From: CAZLYK01 sp964563495
GTDB lineage: Bacteria; Acidobacteriota; Blastocatellia; RBC074
Length of the DNA: 28,538 nucleotides
Direction of reading: 5' to 3'
Assembly: GCA_964563495.1 (NCBI GenBank)
Contig: CAZLYK010000065.1
Coordinates: 1-28,538 of the forward strand
The translations under genes and the position numbers were made by a program. Positions 17,195-27,255 of the stretch are shown one piece after another (position 1 is the stretch's first letter; every line of letters begins with the position of its first letter). The notes below the pieces were generated by a model. The model was not told the DNA's origin and made no database searches. It saw only the letters and a program-made list of their open reading frames with translations.

Positions 17195-17216
17195 CCCTGT
17201 GTCAATCCTGTCTGTT
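17195..17216. repeat. Partial repeat copy forming the end of hrpB
   Basis: On the minus strand this is AACAGACAGGATTGACACAG plus two more G. It encodes the last residues NRQD and the TGA stop of HrpB. Confidence 0.75.
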
Positions 17217-19772
17217 CTTCGCCGGGTTCTCCGGCCAGGCGTGGCGTGGATAGCGCCGGCTCAATTCCCTTCTCACCTGGGGATAGGTCCGCTGCCAGAA
17301 TCCGGCCAGGTCGGTCGTCACCTGCACCGGCCTCTGATTTGGGGCGAGCAGGTGCAGGACAAGCGGGACGCGGCCGGCGGCAATCCTGGGCCCTTCGCTC
17401 ATCCCGAAAAAATCCTGCAGGCGCGACTGGATCCATGGTGGTTTGCCTTGCACATAGTTGACGCGGACGTTGCGCCTTCCGGCGATGGAGGTAAATTCAG
17501 GCGCCATCTGAGCGATCAAACGCGCCTGGTCCGGACTGAGTCCGGCTTTGAGCATGGTGATCAAGCCTCCGCGGCCGGCCGCTTCGCGCAGTTCAGCGAA
17601 GCTTCGCAATCCGCGGCACAGCTCAACCAGCGAGGAGCGAGCGTCGCTATCCGAAAAGATCGTGATCGCCGATTCGGGAAAAGTTTCGGCGACGAAGGCC
17701 ACGCGGGCGAGGAATCCGGCTAGCTCATCGGGGTCGACGAATTTGTCCAGGCCCGCGGCGAGAGCGGCGTCGGCCAGAACCCTGGAGACCTCTTCGCCGC
17801 GCGCTTCTTTGGATCTTCGCTCATCGATGACGAGCCGGTCGTAGAGCATGCGCTCGATCACATCGACGCGCTCTGACTGGGAGTCCCATTTGGCTTCTAT
17901 CGATTCGCGCAATTGCCCGGCGAAGAGATCGATCAGCCATTCGGGTTCGATCGCGCTCGCTACCCGCACCACCGTGCGTTTTCCGGCCCTCGCGTCGCGT
18001 CGCTCTTCGGCCTCGACGGCGACCATGAACTCCGATCGCCGGACGACACTCGCAGGTGAGAGCTGAGCCGCGCCGCCGCCCGAGAGCAGGATCTCGGCGT
18101 TCTCATCTTTCAGGCCGCGACGCCTGGCGACGCGATCGGGATAACCGGCGAGGATCGAAATCAAGAGAGCCTGATCGGCTTCCGCTGGAGCCGGCGGAGC
18201 GGCCGGATTGTTGCGCCCGACAACCCGCTCCAGCTGCTTTCGCACGCGATCGACCGCGAGCACCGCGCCGGCCTCCAGCTTCATCTCGCGCATAGCCCCC
18301 ACGGCAAAGCCCCCCCGTTCGGCTTGAAGAAACCAATCCATCCGATCGAGCAGATCGGATGGGCTGTCATGGCGCGCGCGCCTGGGCGCACGATCACGGT
18401 CGAAGATCTGACTCGCCAGAATGTCCCGCTCACCGATCAATGCGGCGATCAGGCACGCTCCCGAACCGACGCCGCGCGACTGCGCCTCGACCATGATCCT
18501 TGACTGGCGCGGGTGCAGCGGAAACCTGAGCATTCGCCCGCCTGTCTCCGTCACCCTTCCGATCTGATCGACGGCGCCCAGGCGCAGCAGTAGGCTCTCA
18601 GCTGCCTCTATCGCCGCCGCCGGCGGAGCTTCAAACCAATCGAACTTGTTCAGCTCAGCGATTCCGGCGGCGTGAAGCTCGAGAGCAGGCTCGGCCAGAT
18701 CGAGCCGGTGAATTTCCGCCGTCTCGTGATCGGGACGGGCGTTGAAATCCTGAAAAGTGTAGAGCCGCAGGCACCGGCCCGGGCGCGTGCGACCGGCACG
18801 ACCCGCGCGCTGAATCGCCGACGCCTTGCTGATCCGGGCAATCTTCAACGCCGGCAATCCGGACCACGGCGAATGACCGGCTATCCGCGCCAGCCCGGAA
18901 TCGATCACGGCCGCCACTCCATCGATGGTGATAGAGCTTTCCGCGACATTGGTCGAGAGAATAACTTTGCGTCGATCGGCGGGGAGCACGGCGCGATCCT
19001 GCTCGGCGGCCGGCAGATCGCCGTGGAGCGGCAGCACCAGCAGATCGTGCTTCCCGGCCAGGGTCCCACACACCGCCTGCGCGCGCCTGATCTCCGCCGC
19101 GCCCGGGAGAAAGACCAGGATGTCCCCCTCGATCTTTTCGGCGATCAGCTTCTCTACCGCTGAGTTGACCTGCTCTTCGAGCGGGCGATCATCCGGGCGC
19201 GCCGGATGCTCAAGCGTCACTTCAAACCGCCGGCCCTCCGAACTGAGCTCCGGGCATTGCTCCAGAAAGCCCGCGACCGGACCCGCATCCAGCGTCGCCG
19301 ACATGACAACCAGCTTGAGATCGGGCCTCTCGGTCTTCTGCAATCTTCTCAATAAGGCGATGGCCAGATCGGCCTGCAGATGGCGCTCGTGAAATTCATC
19401 CAGAACGATTACCCCGGCTTTTTCCAGGCGTCGATCCGAAAGCAGGCGGCGTGTCAAAACTCCCTCGGTCAGAAACCGCAGGCGTGTCCGCGCGCCGGCG
19501 ACTTCCTCAAAGCGAACCTGATAACCGACGGTCCGGCCGATCTTTTCGCCCAGCTCCTCGGCAACGCGCCGGGCAGCCATGCGCGCAGCCAGCCGGCGCG
19601 GCTCAAGCACCCAGACTTCGCTTTGACCGGCTATTCCCGCCTCGAGCAGCGCCGGCGGAACGCGCGTGGTCTTGCCCGCGCCCGGCGCCGCTTCAATGAT
19701 CAGATTTGCAGAGTGACGAAGCGACTCGATGATTTGCGGGAGGAGCGAGTCGATCGGCAGGTCTTGTTTCAC
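17202..19772 (-). CDS. hrpB: ATP-dependent helicase HrpB (DEAH family)
   Basis: This 856-residue protein has Walker A GAGKTT (31-36), the DEAH-type box DEFHER (124-129), SATLD (motif III), STNVAESSITIDGV (motif V) and QRAGRAGRTRPGRCLRLY (motif VI). The C-terminal block ending in RRYPRHAWPENP is typical of HrpB. The family are putative RNA helicases; their precise cellular role is poorly defined. The start is GTG at 19772 (MKQDLPIDSLLPQIIESL fits the family N terminus), without a clear binding site, since the repeat copy lies just upstream. The C terminus is odd: right after WPENPAK the frame enters a dispersed repeat, which supplies NRQD and the stop, so the usual short basic tail is missing. 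Confidence 0.95.
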   Translation of the reverse strand: MKQDLPIDSLLPQIIESLRHSANLIIEAAPGAGKTTRVPPALLEAGIAGQSEVWVLEPRRLAARMAARRVAEELGEKIGRTVGYQVRFEEVAGARTRLRFLTEGVLTRRLLSDRRLEKAGVIVLDEFHERHLQADLAIALLRRLQKTERPDLKLVVMSATLDAGPVAGFLEQCPELSSEGRRFEVTLEHPARPDDRPLEEQVNSAVEKLIAEKIEGDILVFLPGAAEIRRAQAVCGTLAGKHDLLVLPLHGDLPAAEQDRAVLPADRRKVILSTNVAESSITIDGVAAVIDSGLARIAGHSPWSGLPALKIARISKASAIQRAGRAGRTRPGRCLRLYTFQDFNARPDHETAEIHRLDLAEPALELHAAGIAELNKFDWFEAPPAAAIEAAESLLLRLGAVDQIGRVTETGGRMLRFPLHPRQSRIMVEAQSRGVGSGACLIAALIGERDILASQIFDRDRAPRRARHDSPSDLLDRMDWFLQAERGGFAVGAMREMKLEAGAVLAVDRVRKQLERVVGRNNPAAPPAPAEADQALLISILAGYPDRVARRRGLKDENAEILLSGGGAAQLSPASVVRRSEFMVAVEAEERRDARAGKRTVVRVASAIEPEWLIDLFAGQLRESIEAKWDSQSERVDVIERMLYDRLVIDERRSKEARGEEVSRVLADAALAAGLDKFVDPDELAGFLARVAFVAETFPESAITIFSDSDARSSLVELCRGLRSFAELREAAGRGGLITMLKAGLSPDQARLIAQMAPEFTSIAGRRNVRVNYVQGKPPWIQSRLQDFFGMSEGPRIAAGRVPLVLHLLAPNQRPVQVTTDLAGFWQRTYPQVRRELSRRYPRHAWPENPAKNRQD

Positions 19773-19781
19773 TGTTTTATT

Positions 19782-19868
19782 AATAGACAGGATTAACAGG
19801 ATTTTTCCAGGATTGAACAGGATTACTTCTTGTCAAATCCTGTTCAAATCCTGTCAATCCTGTCTATT
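19782..19868. repeat. Dispersed palindromic repeat copy between hrpB and the DUF3500 gene
   Basis: The left arm starts AATAGACAGGATTAACAGGA and the right arm ends TCCTGTCAATCCTGTCTATT. Tandem AACAGGATT-type units fill both arms, with a few mismatches. The TAG stop of the DUF3500 gene (19864-19866) is inside the right arm. It begins ten bases from the hrpB start codon. Confidence 0.88.
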
Positions 19869-20919
19869 TACTCGAATGCGGGACGGACTGGTAATGCTCG
19901 CGCAGCAGATCGGCGCCGAAATCGCCGTTGAAATCACGCCAGACACTGTGGATGTGATTGGCGTTGTTTTGAGTGTCGTCGTATTCAATCAGAAAGGTCG
20001 GCCCCTGAACGCGGTAATAGTGTGGATCGCCTTTATTGATCCCGCCGGCCCAGGCGAAATAGAGTTTATCCATGCCGGCGGCGCGCAGCTTCTTAGACCT
20101 TTCGGAGGCGATGTCCTGGGGCATTCTGGAAAGGTACTCATCGATCAAACTATTGAGCATCGCAACCTGTTGTTTGCTGAGCCGACCGGCGCCAATTCCA
20201 TCGGGTTTGAGCGAATCGGCCTTCCTTTTATTGAAGCTCATGATATCGTCCGGGGCTTTCTGATCGAAGATCGCGACCGCGCGCTGTTTTTCATCGAGCG
20301 ATTGAACCAGCGCTCTGCCCTTATCCTCTTCGCCGGCGAGGGCCCGCAACCCCTGACGTTCGCCGGTTCTGACTTCGGCCGGATTGGCGCCGAAAAAGAG
20401 CGGCGTATTTGAGACCAGTTCGCCTTTGACGACCGTGAAGTTGAGCGAGATGTGGTGGCCCTCGACGCGCCAGCCCCAGGGGCTTTTCGCCGAGGGGACG
20501 CCGAAGACCGAAAAGTAGTAGAGCTGCGGATCACGCGGGAAACGCCGGTTCGGCCCCTCTAATTCGCGGAGGATCGGTTCGAGACTGATGATCGTCTGTG
20601 CTTTTTGATAACCGGAAGCCCCGAGCCCGCTCTTCATAAACTCCATCGCCAGCCGGCGCTGGTCGTCATTCAGATCTTTGAGTGGAACGCCCTTTCGATC
20701 ACGGGGAATGAAGTGGTAGTCGAAACGCTGTTCGTCATCAAAGTTGAAGGTCGCCTTGGCTTTCTGCTCCGGCGTCAGAGCCGCCAGAAATTTGTTCGCG
20801 CTCTCGGCCATTGCCGCCGCCGACCGCATCCGCGCCACTCCATCGATGATCGAATAAGAGACGAACGCGAGCACCGCCGTGCAAGAGAGAGCCAGTCCAA
20901 TCAGTCTGACCGGTTTCAT
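19864..20919 (-). CDS. DUF3500 domain protein, exported or membrane-anchored
   Basis: This 351-residue protein has an N-terminal hydrophobic helix (about 5-26) that is a signal peptide or anchor. The body has LTPEQKAKATFNFDDEQRFD, then HFIPRDRKGVPLKDL, then WGWRVEGHHISLNFT, FFGANPAEV and FAWAGGINKGDPHYYRVQGP. Their order is characteristic of DUF3500, a family of unknown function. The repeated His and acidic residues (GHH; NANHIHSVWRDFNGDFG) could bind a metal, but that is inference. The start is firm: GGAGGTGA lies eight bases before the ATG. The gene is divergent from a DUF1080 gene, with which it may share control. Confidence 0.88.
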   Translation of the reverse strand: MKPVRLIGLALSCTAVLAFVSYSIIDGVARMRSAAAMAESANKFLAALTPEQKAKATFNFDDEQRFDYHFIPRDRKGVPLKDLNDDQRRLAMEFMKSGLGASGYQKAQTIISLEPILRELEGPNRRFPRDPQLYYFSVFGVPSAKSPWGWRVEGHHISLNFTVVKGELVSNTPLFFGANPAEVRTGERQGLRALAGEEDKGRALVQSLDEKQRAVAIFDQKAPDDIMSFNKRKADSLKPDGIGAGRLSKQQVAMLNSLIDEYLSRMPQDIASERSKKLRAAGMDKLYFAWAGGINKGDPHYYRVQGPTFLIEYDDTQNNANHIHSVWRDFNGDFGADLLREHYQSVPHSSK

Positions 20920-21048
20920 TTCGAGTCACCTCCATGGGCATTTAATTTCTGCTCAATCTATAGCATGTCAATCGTCTTGCCAAGCTTTGGCTTCTCACTT
21001 ATCGTTTCAGAGTACGAATCTCAATCTCAACTACGAGGTAGACCACCA
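20920..21048. promoter_or_regulatory. Divergent promoter region between DUF3500 and DUF1080 genes
   Basis: For the minus gene, TATAGA (complement of 20957-20962) lies 15 bases from TTGGCA (complement of 20978-20983); a perfect TTGACA (complement of 20966-20971) lies between but has no good partner. For the plus gene, TTGCCA at 20978 with TATCGT 17 bases on is possible. A small inverted repeat, GCCAAGCTTTGGC, sits in the middle. It is the only intergenic region here made of two 5' ends, and it has no dispersed repeat. Confidence 0.4.
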
Positions 21049-21990
21049 ATGTGCCTGAAAACTGTCATAGCCTCTCTCTTGCTGATCGCCTGCGCCGGCA
21101 TTATTACCCGGGCTCAGGAGAACCCTTTTCTGGGAAAATGGGATATTACCGGAACCGCTCCGAACAACAACTATATCTTTTGGCTGGAAGTGAAGAACGA
21201 GGACGGGAAGCTCGCCGGATATTTTCTTAACCGCAGTGGCAGCGTCTTGAAGCTGCCCGAGATCGCCATCGAAGACGGCGTGCTGGTCTTCGCTCCGGCG
21301 AGCCAGCCGGGCGCGCCGAAGCAGGTCCATCGCGCCAAAGTAGAGGATGAGCGCTTGCTCGGCCTGCTCACGATCGGCGAGCAGGAGATCGCCTGGATCG
21401 GCGTCCGGCCGCCTCAATGGAGCAGCTACGATGCCAACGGCAGACATCGCCTCGGCACCCCGGTTCCGCTTTTCGACGGCAAAACCATGGAGAACTGGGA
21501 AGTCCAGCACAAAGACCGCCCATCGGGGTGGACCGTCGTCGACGGAGCAATGACCAATGAGGCGCACGCGAACAACCTGGTTTCCCGCCATCGCTTCGAA
21601 AACTTCAAAATTCGATGTGAATTCAAAATCGAGGAGAAGAGCAACAGCGGCATCTATCTGCGCGGTCGTTACGAACTGCAGGTACTCGACGATTTCGGCA
21701 AAGAGCCCGGGATCCACGGACATATGGCGCTTTACAGCCGCGTCAAACCGCTCCTCAACGCCGGCCTGCCGGCCGGACAGTGGCAGACCATGGAGGCGAC
21801 CATCGTCGGCAACCGGTTGTCCGTCACCCTCAACGGCAAGAAGGTCCACGACAATATCGTCATCGACGGCCTCACCGGCGGCGCCCTCGACAGCAATGAG
21901 GGAGAACCGGGTCCGATTTTGATCCAGGGAGATCACGGCAAAGTCTGGTTCCGCAGGATAATCGTTACCCCGATCATGAATATTAAATAG
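21049..21990 (+). CDS. Secreted DUF1080 (3-keto-disaccharide hydrolase-like) protein
   Basis: This 313-residue protein has a signal peptide (TVIASLLLIACAGIITRAQ). Residues about 25-125 form a beta-rich domain starting NPFLGKWDITG. Residues about 139-310 are a DUF1080/3-keto-glycoside hydrolase domain: PLFDGKTMENWEVQ, FKIRCEFKIEEKSNSGIYLR, YELQVLDDFG and a C-terminal GPILIQGDHGKVWFRRI. These concanavalin-like folds are common in Bacteroidota, Planctomycetota and Acidobacteriota and act on or bind glycans. The ATG at 21049 is chosen because GAGGT precedes it and a signal peptide follows; a longer frame to 20605 runs antisense through the DUF3500 gene. A repeat copy starts five bases after the stop. 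Confidence 0.88.
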   Translation: MCLKTVIASLLLIACAGIITRAQENPFLGKWDITGTAPNNNYIFWLEVKNEDGKLAGYFLNRSGSVLKLPEIAIEDGVLVFAPASQPGAPKQVHRAKVEDERLLGLLTIGEQEIAWIGVRPPQWSSYDANGRHRLGTPVPLFDGKTMENWEVQHKDRPSGWTVVDGAMTNEAHANNLVSRHRFENFKIRCEFKIEEKSNSGIYLRGRYELQVLDDFGKEPGIHGHMALYSRVKPLLNAGLPAGQWQTMEATIVGNRLSVTLNGKKVHDNIVIDGLTGGALDSNEGEPGPILIQGDHGKVWFRRIIVTPIMNIK

Positions 21991-21994
21991 ATAA

Positions 21995-22070
21995 AATAGA
22001 CAGGATGAACAGGATTTATTCAGGATCGAGTCTTGTCAATCCTGAATAAACCCTGTTCGTCCTGTCTATT
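21995..22070. repeat. Dispersed palindromic repeat copy
   Basis: The arms 21995-22026 and 22039-22070 (32 bases each) are reverse complements with two mismatches; the loop is 12 bases. The core is AATAGACAGGATGAACAGGA. It sits between the DUF1080 stop and the channel gene start and leaves only 14 bases before the latter. Confidence 0.9.
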
Positions 22071-22084
22071 CTCAAACATTTCAC

Positions 22085-23116
22085 ATGTCATTCAGACGCA
22101 AGTTTTTGAGCGCGATGGGGCTCGCCTTCGGCATCATTTTTGGCGGTGCTGTCGGGTACCGGTTGATCGAAGGCTGGTCCTGGTTCGACAGCCTGTATAT
22201 GACGATCATCACGCTGGCGACGATCGGCTATGGCGAAACCCACCCGCTGACGATTTGGGGGCGCAGCTTTACCCTGATCCTGATCACCGTCGGCGTAGTC
22301 CTCTTCGGTTATTTAATCTCCAGCCTCACACAAGCAGTCATCGAAACCGAGATCGCATCGGCTTTAGGGAGACGTAAAGTGTTCAAAGATATCAATCAAT
22401 TGAAGAATCATTACATCCTCTGCGGCGCCGGCCGGGTCGGGATGCGGATCGTCGATGAGCTGCAAAAAAAGGGAGTGGATTTCGTGGTCATCGAAAACGA
22501 CGAGTCGGTCGCCGAAAGACTGTTGACCAAGGGGATACTGGTTCTGAACGGTGATGCGACCGACGAAGCCGTGCTCGAAGGCGCCCGCGTTCGCTCGGCG
22601 CGGGCTCTGATCACAGCCGCGTCGGGCGATGCCGCCAACGTTTACATCGTCCTCACCGCGAGAGGGATGAACCCTGACATCTATATCGTCGCCCGCGCCA
22701 ACGATCTTCCGGCTGAACGGCAGCTCAAGCGCGCCGGCGCCAATAAAGTGATCTCCCCCGTCCTGATCGGCAGCCATCGCATGGCCCAGGCCGCCCTTTC
22801 TCCCGCCGTCGCCGATTTTATTGAACTGACGACCATGACCGAATCGCTCGATCTCAATTTCGACCAGATCCCGGTCATTGAAGGCTCTCCGCTCGACGGC
22901 AAAAAACTGAAAGATTCGGGCATTCGCTCGCAGCACAGTGTCATGATCGTTGCGATCAATCCACGGCAGGGAGAGATGATCTTCAATCCGGATGGTGAAC
23001 AGGTGCTCAACGCGGGTGACATGCTCATCGCCATCGGCACTCAGGCCGGCCTTTCCAATCTGTCTCAAATCTCTAATTACAAACGCGGCCAGACCACTAG
23101 ACTGACAAAGATTTAA
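22085..23116 (+). CDS. Potassium channel with RCK (TrkA-N/TrkA-C) domain
   Basis: This 343-residue protein has two helices (about 7-25 and 62-83) flanking a pore loop with the selectivity filter TIGYG (46-50). A RCK domain follows with the nucleotide-binding GAGRVG (114-119), and a TrkA-C domain at the end (about 260-335). This is the two-helix, Kch/MthK-like layout of ligand-gated potassium channels, working as a tetramer in the inner membrane. E137 (in VVIENDE) is the usual acidic residue at the end of the second strand of an NAD-type Rossmann fold. No ribosome-binding site is visible because the repeat lies directly upstream. The TAA stop overlaps the next repeat copy. Confidence 0.92.
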   Translation: MSFRRKFLSAMGLAFGIIFGGAVGYRLIEGWSWFDSLYMTIITLATIGYGETHPLTIWGRSFTLILITVGVVLFGYLISSLTQAVIETEIASALGRRKVFKDINQLKNHYILCGAGRVGMRIVDELQKKGVDFVVIENDESVAERLLTKGILVLNGDATDEAVLEGARVRSARALITAASGDAANVYIVLTARGMNPDIYIVARANDLPAERQLKRAGANKVISPVLIGSHRMAQAALSPAVADFIELTTMTESLDLNFDQIPVIEGSPLDGKKLKDSGIRSQHSVMIVAINPRQGEMIFNPDGEQVLNAGDMLIAIGTQAGLSNLSQISNYKRGQTTRLTKI

Positions 23117-23144
23117 AATAGACAGGATTAATCCTGTCTATTTT
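23115..23144. repeat. Perfect 30-base palindrome, minimal form of the repeat
   Basis: AAAATAGACAGGATT is followed directly by its exact reverse complement with no loop. Its first two bases are the last two bases of the channel gene stop codon TAA. Confidence 0.92.
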
Positions 23145-23310
23145 GAATACGCAACCACGACACCGGCAAAAATACTGCTTGATTTCGGTCTCGCATCTGG
23201 GGTTAAATGAGTTTTGAGGTTAAAATGTTCATACCTCAAGAGTTGCCCCATGGTTTTCCCGCCGACACCGAGCTCAGTTGATTCAACTGATAAATATTTT
23301 GCACTTTGAC
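23145..23310 (+). promoter_or_regulatory. Probable promoter region of the surface-glycan genes
   Basis: No gene is seen. It has two inverted repeats: TTGAGGT (23214-23220) with ACCTCAA (23233-23239), and the 13-base palindrome AGTTGATTCAACT (23276-23288). An AT-rich TGATAAATATTTTG just after the second could be a -10 region; if so the leader would be very short. This is suggestive only. Confidence 0.35.
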
Positions 23311-24552
23311 ATGGTTATGAACACCTTTTTGCCTTTCGCTCTTCCGGACATAGGAGAAGAGGAGATCGCTGAGGTTGTTGATTCTCTACGCTCCGGCTGG
23401 TTGACAACCGGTCCGAAGACACAGCGGTTCGAGAAAGAATTCGCGGCTTTTATCGGCGGCGATGCCCAGGCGATCGCCGTCAACTCGGCGACTGCCGGGC
23501 TTCATCTCGCCCTGGAAGCGCTGGGCGTCGGCCCGGGCGACGAAGTCATCACCACCCCTTACACTTTCACCGCGACCGCCGGCGTCATTCGGCATCTGGG
23601 TGCGGATCCTGTGTTTGTCGATATCGATCCGCGAACGTTCAACCTCGATCCTGAGAAGATCGAAGCGGCGATCACACCGCGAACCCGGGTCATCCTCCCG
23701 GTCCATATCGCCGGTCTGGCTTGCGAGATGGAGCCGATCATTGAAATCGCCCTCCGCCACAAGTTGAAGATAGTCGAGGACGCGGCCCATGCCCTGCCGG
23801 CCACCTATCGCGGTCAATTGATCGGGACTCTGGAGACCGACGCGACGGTCTACAGTTTTTATGCGACCAAGACCATGACCACGGGCGAGGGCGGGATGAT
23901 CATCACCAGAAACGAGCAGATTGCTCAGCGTTGCCGGGTCATGCGGCTGCACGGCATCAGCCGTGACGCTTTCGACCGGTACACATCGACCAAACCGGCG
24001 TGGCATTACGAGATCATCGCCCCGGGCTTCAAATACAACCTGACCGACCTGGCTTCTGCGATCGGCATTCAACAGCTCAAGAAGGTGTGGAAGTTCCAGA
24101 CCCGCCGGGCGGAGATGGCTGCGGCTTATCAAGCCGGGCTCGCCGACCAGCCGTTGATTCTGCCGCCCGAGCCCGCTCAAGGCGATCTTCATTCCTGGCA
24201 CCTGTTTGTGATCAGGCTCGACGGCTCCGCCCGGATCAGCCGCGACGAGTTTATCCGGCGAATGTCGGCCCGCGGCATCGGCTGCAGCGTCCATTTCATC
24301 CCGCTCCACCTGCATCCATATTGGCGCGAGACTTACCAACTGCTCCCAGAACATTTCCCGCATTCGTGGGCGGAGTTCGAACGGGCGGTGAGCCTGCCCC
24401 TCTATACCAGGATGGCCGATGCCGACCTGGATCGAGTGATCGAGACGGTCAAGGAGGTTCTGGACGAAGCCGCCAATGAAGCGCGGAATGAGCCGGATGC
24501 GAAAGCTGCAAGAGACGGGGTCAACCGAGCTGGTCGAGGTATTACCGGATGA
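23311..24552 (+). CDS. DegT/DnrJ/EryC1/StrS-family sugar aminotransferase
   Basis: This 413-residue PLP enzyme transfers an amino group to a nucleotide-linked keto sugar. The N-terminal part (LPDIGEEEIAEVVDSLRSGW, then LTTGPKTQRFE) is typical. D157 in VEDAAHA stacks under the cofactor, and K187 in FYATKTMTTGEGGM is the Schiff-base lysine. The last 30 residues are a polar extension. The start is uncertain: ATG at 23311 (MVMNTFLPFALP), ATG at 23317 or TTG at 23278 are possible, and none has a clear binding site. It overlaps the next gene by four bases (ATGA). Neighbours suggest it acts on the 4-keto product of the dehydratase two genes downstream. Confidence 0.92.
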   Translation: MVMNTFLPFALPDIGEEEIAEVVDSLRSGWLTTGPKTQRFEKEFAAFIGGDAQAIAVNSATAGLHLALEALGVGPGDEVITTPYTFTATAGVIRHLGADPVFVDIDPRTFNLDPEKIEAAITPRTRVILPVHIAGLACEMEPIIEIALRHKLKIVEDAAHALPATYRGQLIGTLETDATVYSFYATKTMTTGEGGMIITRNEQIAQRCRVMRLHGISRDAFDRYTSTKPAWHYEIIAPGFKYNLTDLASAIGIQQLKKVWKFQTRRAEMAAAYQAGLADQPLILPPEPAQGDLHSWHLFVIRLDGSARISRDEFIRRMSARGIGCSVHFIPLHLHPYWRETYQLLPEHFPHSWAEFERAVSLPLYTRMADADLDRVIETVKEVLDEAANEARNEPDAKAARDGVNRAGRGITG

Positions 24553-25187
24553 AGATCGAGTCGACAGATGATCGGGATCAGCCGCTGCGCTCTTCGCTCA
24601 GCCAGCGCGCCTTCGATCTGATCATCTCCATTCCACTGCTGAGCATACTCTCTCCGCTCTTTGCACTGCTGGTGATCCTGATCAAACTGGATTCGCGCGG
24701 CCCGGTCTTCTTCCTGCAGGAGCGCATCGGACGTGACGGCCTTCCTTTTCGAATCTATAAATTTCGGACCATGGTCGTCGACGCCGAGCGTCAGGGCGCT
24801 CAGTTAACGGTCGGCCGCGATCCGCGGATCACTCGCTGTGGGGACTTTTTGCGCCGGTATAAACTCGATGAATTGCCGCAGCTCATCAACGTGGTCAAAG
24901 GACAGATGAGCCTGGTCGGCCCTCGCCCTGAAGTCCCGCGCTATGTTGCACTCTATAATGATGAGGAGCGCCGGATTCTGGCCTTACGCCCCGGAATCAC
25001 CAGCCCGGCATCGATCGCCTACAATAACGAAAGCGAATTGCTCGCGCAGCATCCCGAGCCGGAAAAATTTTATCGGTCGGATCTGATCCCGGCTAAAATA
25101 CGCAAAGACCTGGAATATTCCCGTCACGCCACGGTCTGGAGCGATTGCCTGGTGATTGCCGACACCTTCTTACGGGTGCTGAAGTGA
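24549..25187 (+). CDS. Small phosphoglycosyl transferase (PglC/WcaJ catalytic-domain type)
   Basis: This 212-residue protein has one membrane re-entrant segment (about 24-48, IISIPLLSILSPLFALLVIL) followed by the family signature: GPVFFLQERIGRDGLPFRIY, KFRTM, and DELPQLINVVKGQMSLVGPR. It transfers a sugar phosphate from a UDP-sugar to undecaprenyl phosphate at the inner face of the membrane, the first step of glycan assembly. It lacks the extra N-terminal helices of WcaJ and resembles PglC in size. GAGGT precedes its ATG, which overlaps the aminotransferase stop, so the two are coupled. Confidence 0.93.
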   Translation: MKIESTDDRDQPLRSSLSQRAFDLIISIPLLSILSPLFALLVILIKLDSRGPVFFLQERIGRDGLPFRIYKFRTMVVDAERQGAQLTVGRDPRITRCGDFLRRYKLDELPQLINVVKGQMSLVGPRPEVPRYVALYNDEERRILALRPGITSPASIAYNNESELLAQHPEPEKFYRSDLIPAKIRKDLEYSRHATVWSDCLVIADTFLRVLK

Positions 25188-25197
25188 AAGGACCAAA

Positions 25198-27213
<2,016 letters not shown>

Positions 27214-27228
<15 letters not shown>

Positions 27229-27250
27229 CAGGATTTGTGCAGGATGTGAC
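27214..27250. repeat. Repeat copy forming the dehydratase C terminus
   Basis: AATAGACAGGATTGACAGGA is followed by a third and fourth imperfect AGGAT unit. It supplies the last four residues (NRQD) and the TGA stop of the dehydratase. The AGGAT units just before 27256 may act as the ribosome-binding site of the next gene. There is no inverted second arm, so this is a half copy. Confidence 0.85.
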
Positions 27251-27255
27251 AAGAT

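Larger units (their letters stand above)
16669..17201. other. Intergenic region interrupted by an assembly gap
   Basis: The left part (to 16891) has no recognised gene and holds a degenerate repeat copy. The gap follows. The right part holds a fragment of an AAA+ activator domain and a partial repeat copy. The true length and gene content between 16891 and 16992 are unknown. Confidence 0.6.

Noticed and set aside
20605..21048. 148-residue N-terminal extension of the DUF1080 protein
   Set aside because: It runs antisense through the DUF3500 gene and its promoter; the internal ATG has a binding site and is followed by a signal peptide.
14961..23144. The AGACAGGATT repeats as a CRISPR array
   Set aside because: Copies are scattered over kilobases between genes, vary in length and have no regular spacers or cas genes.
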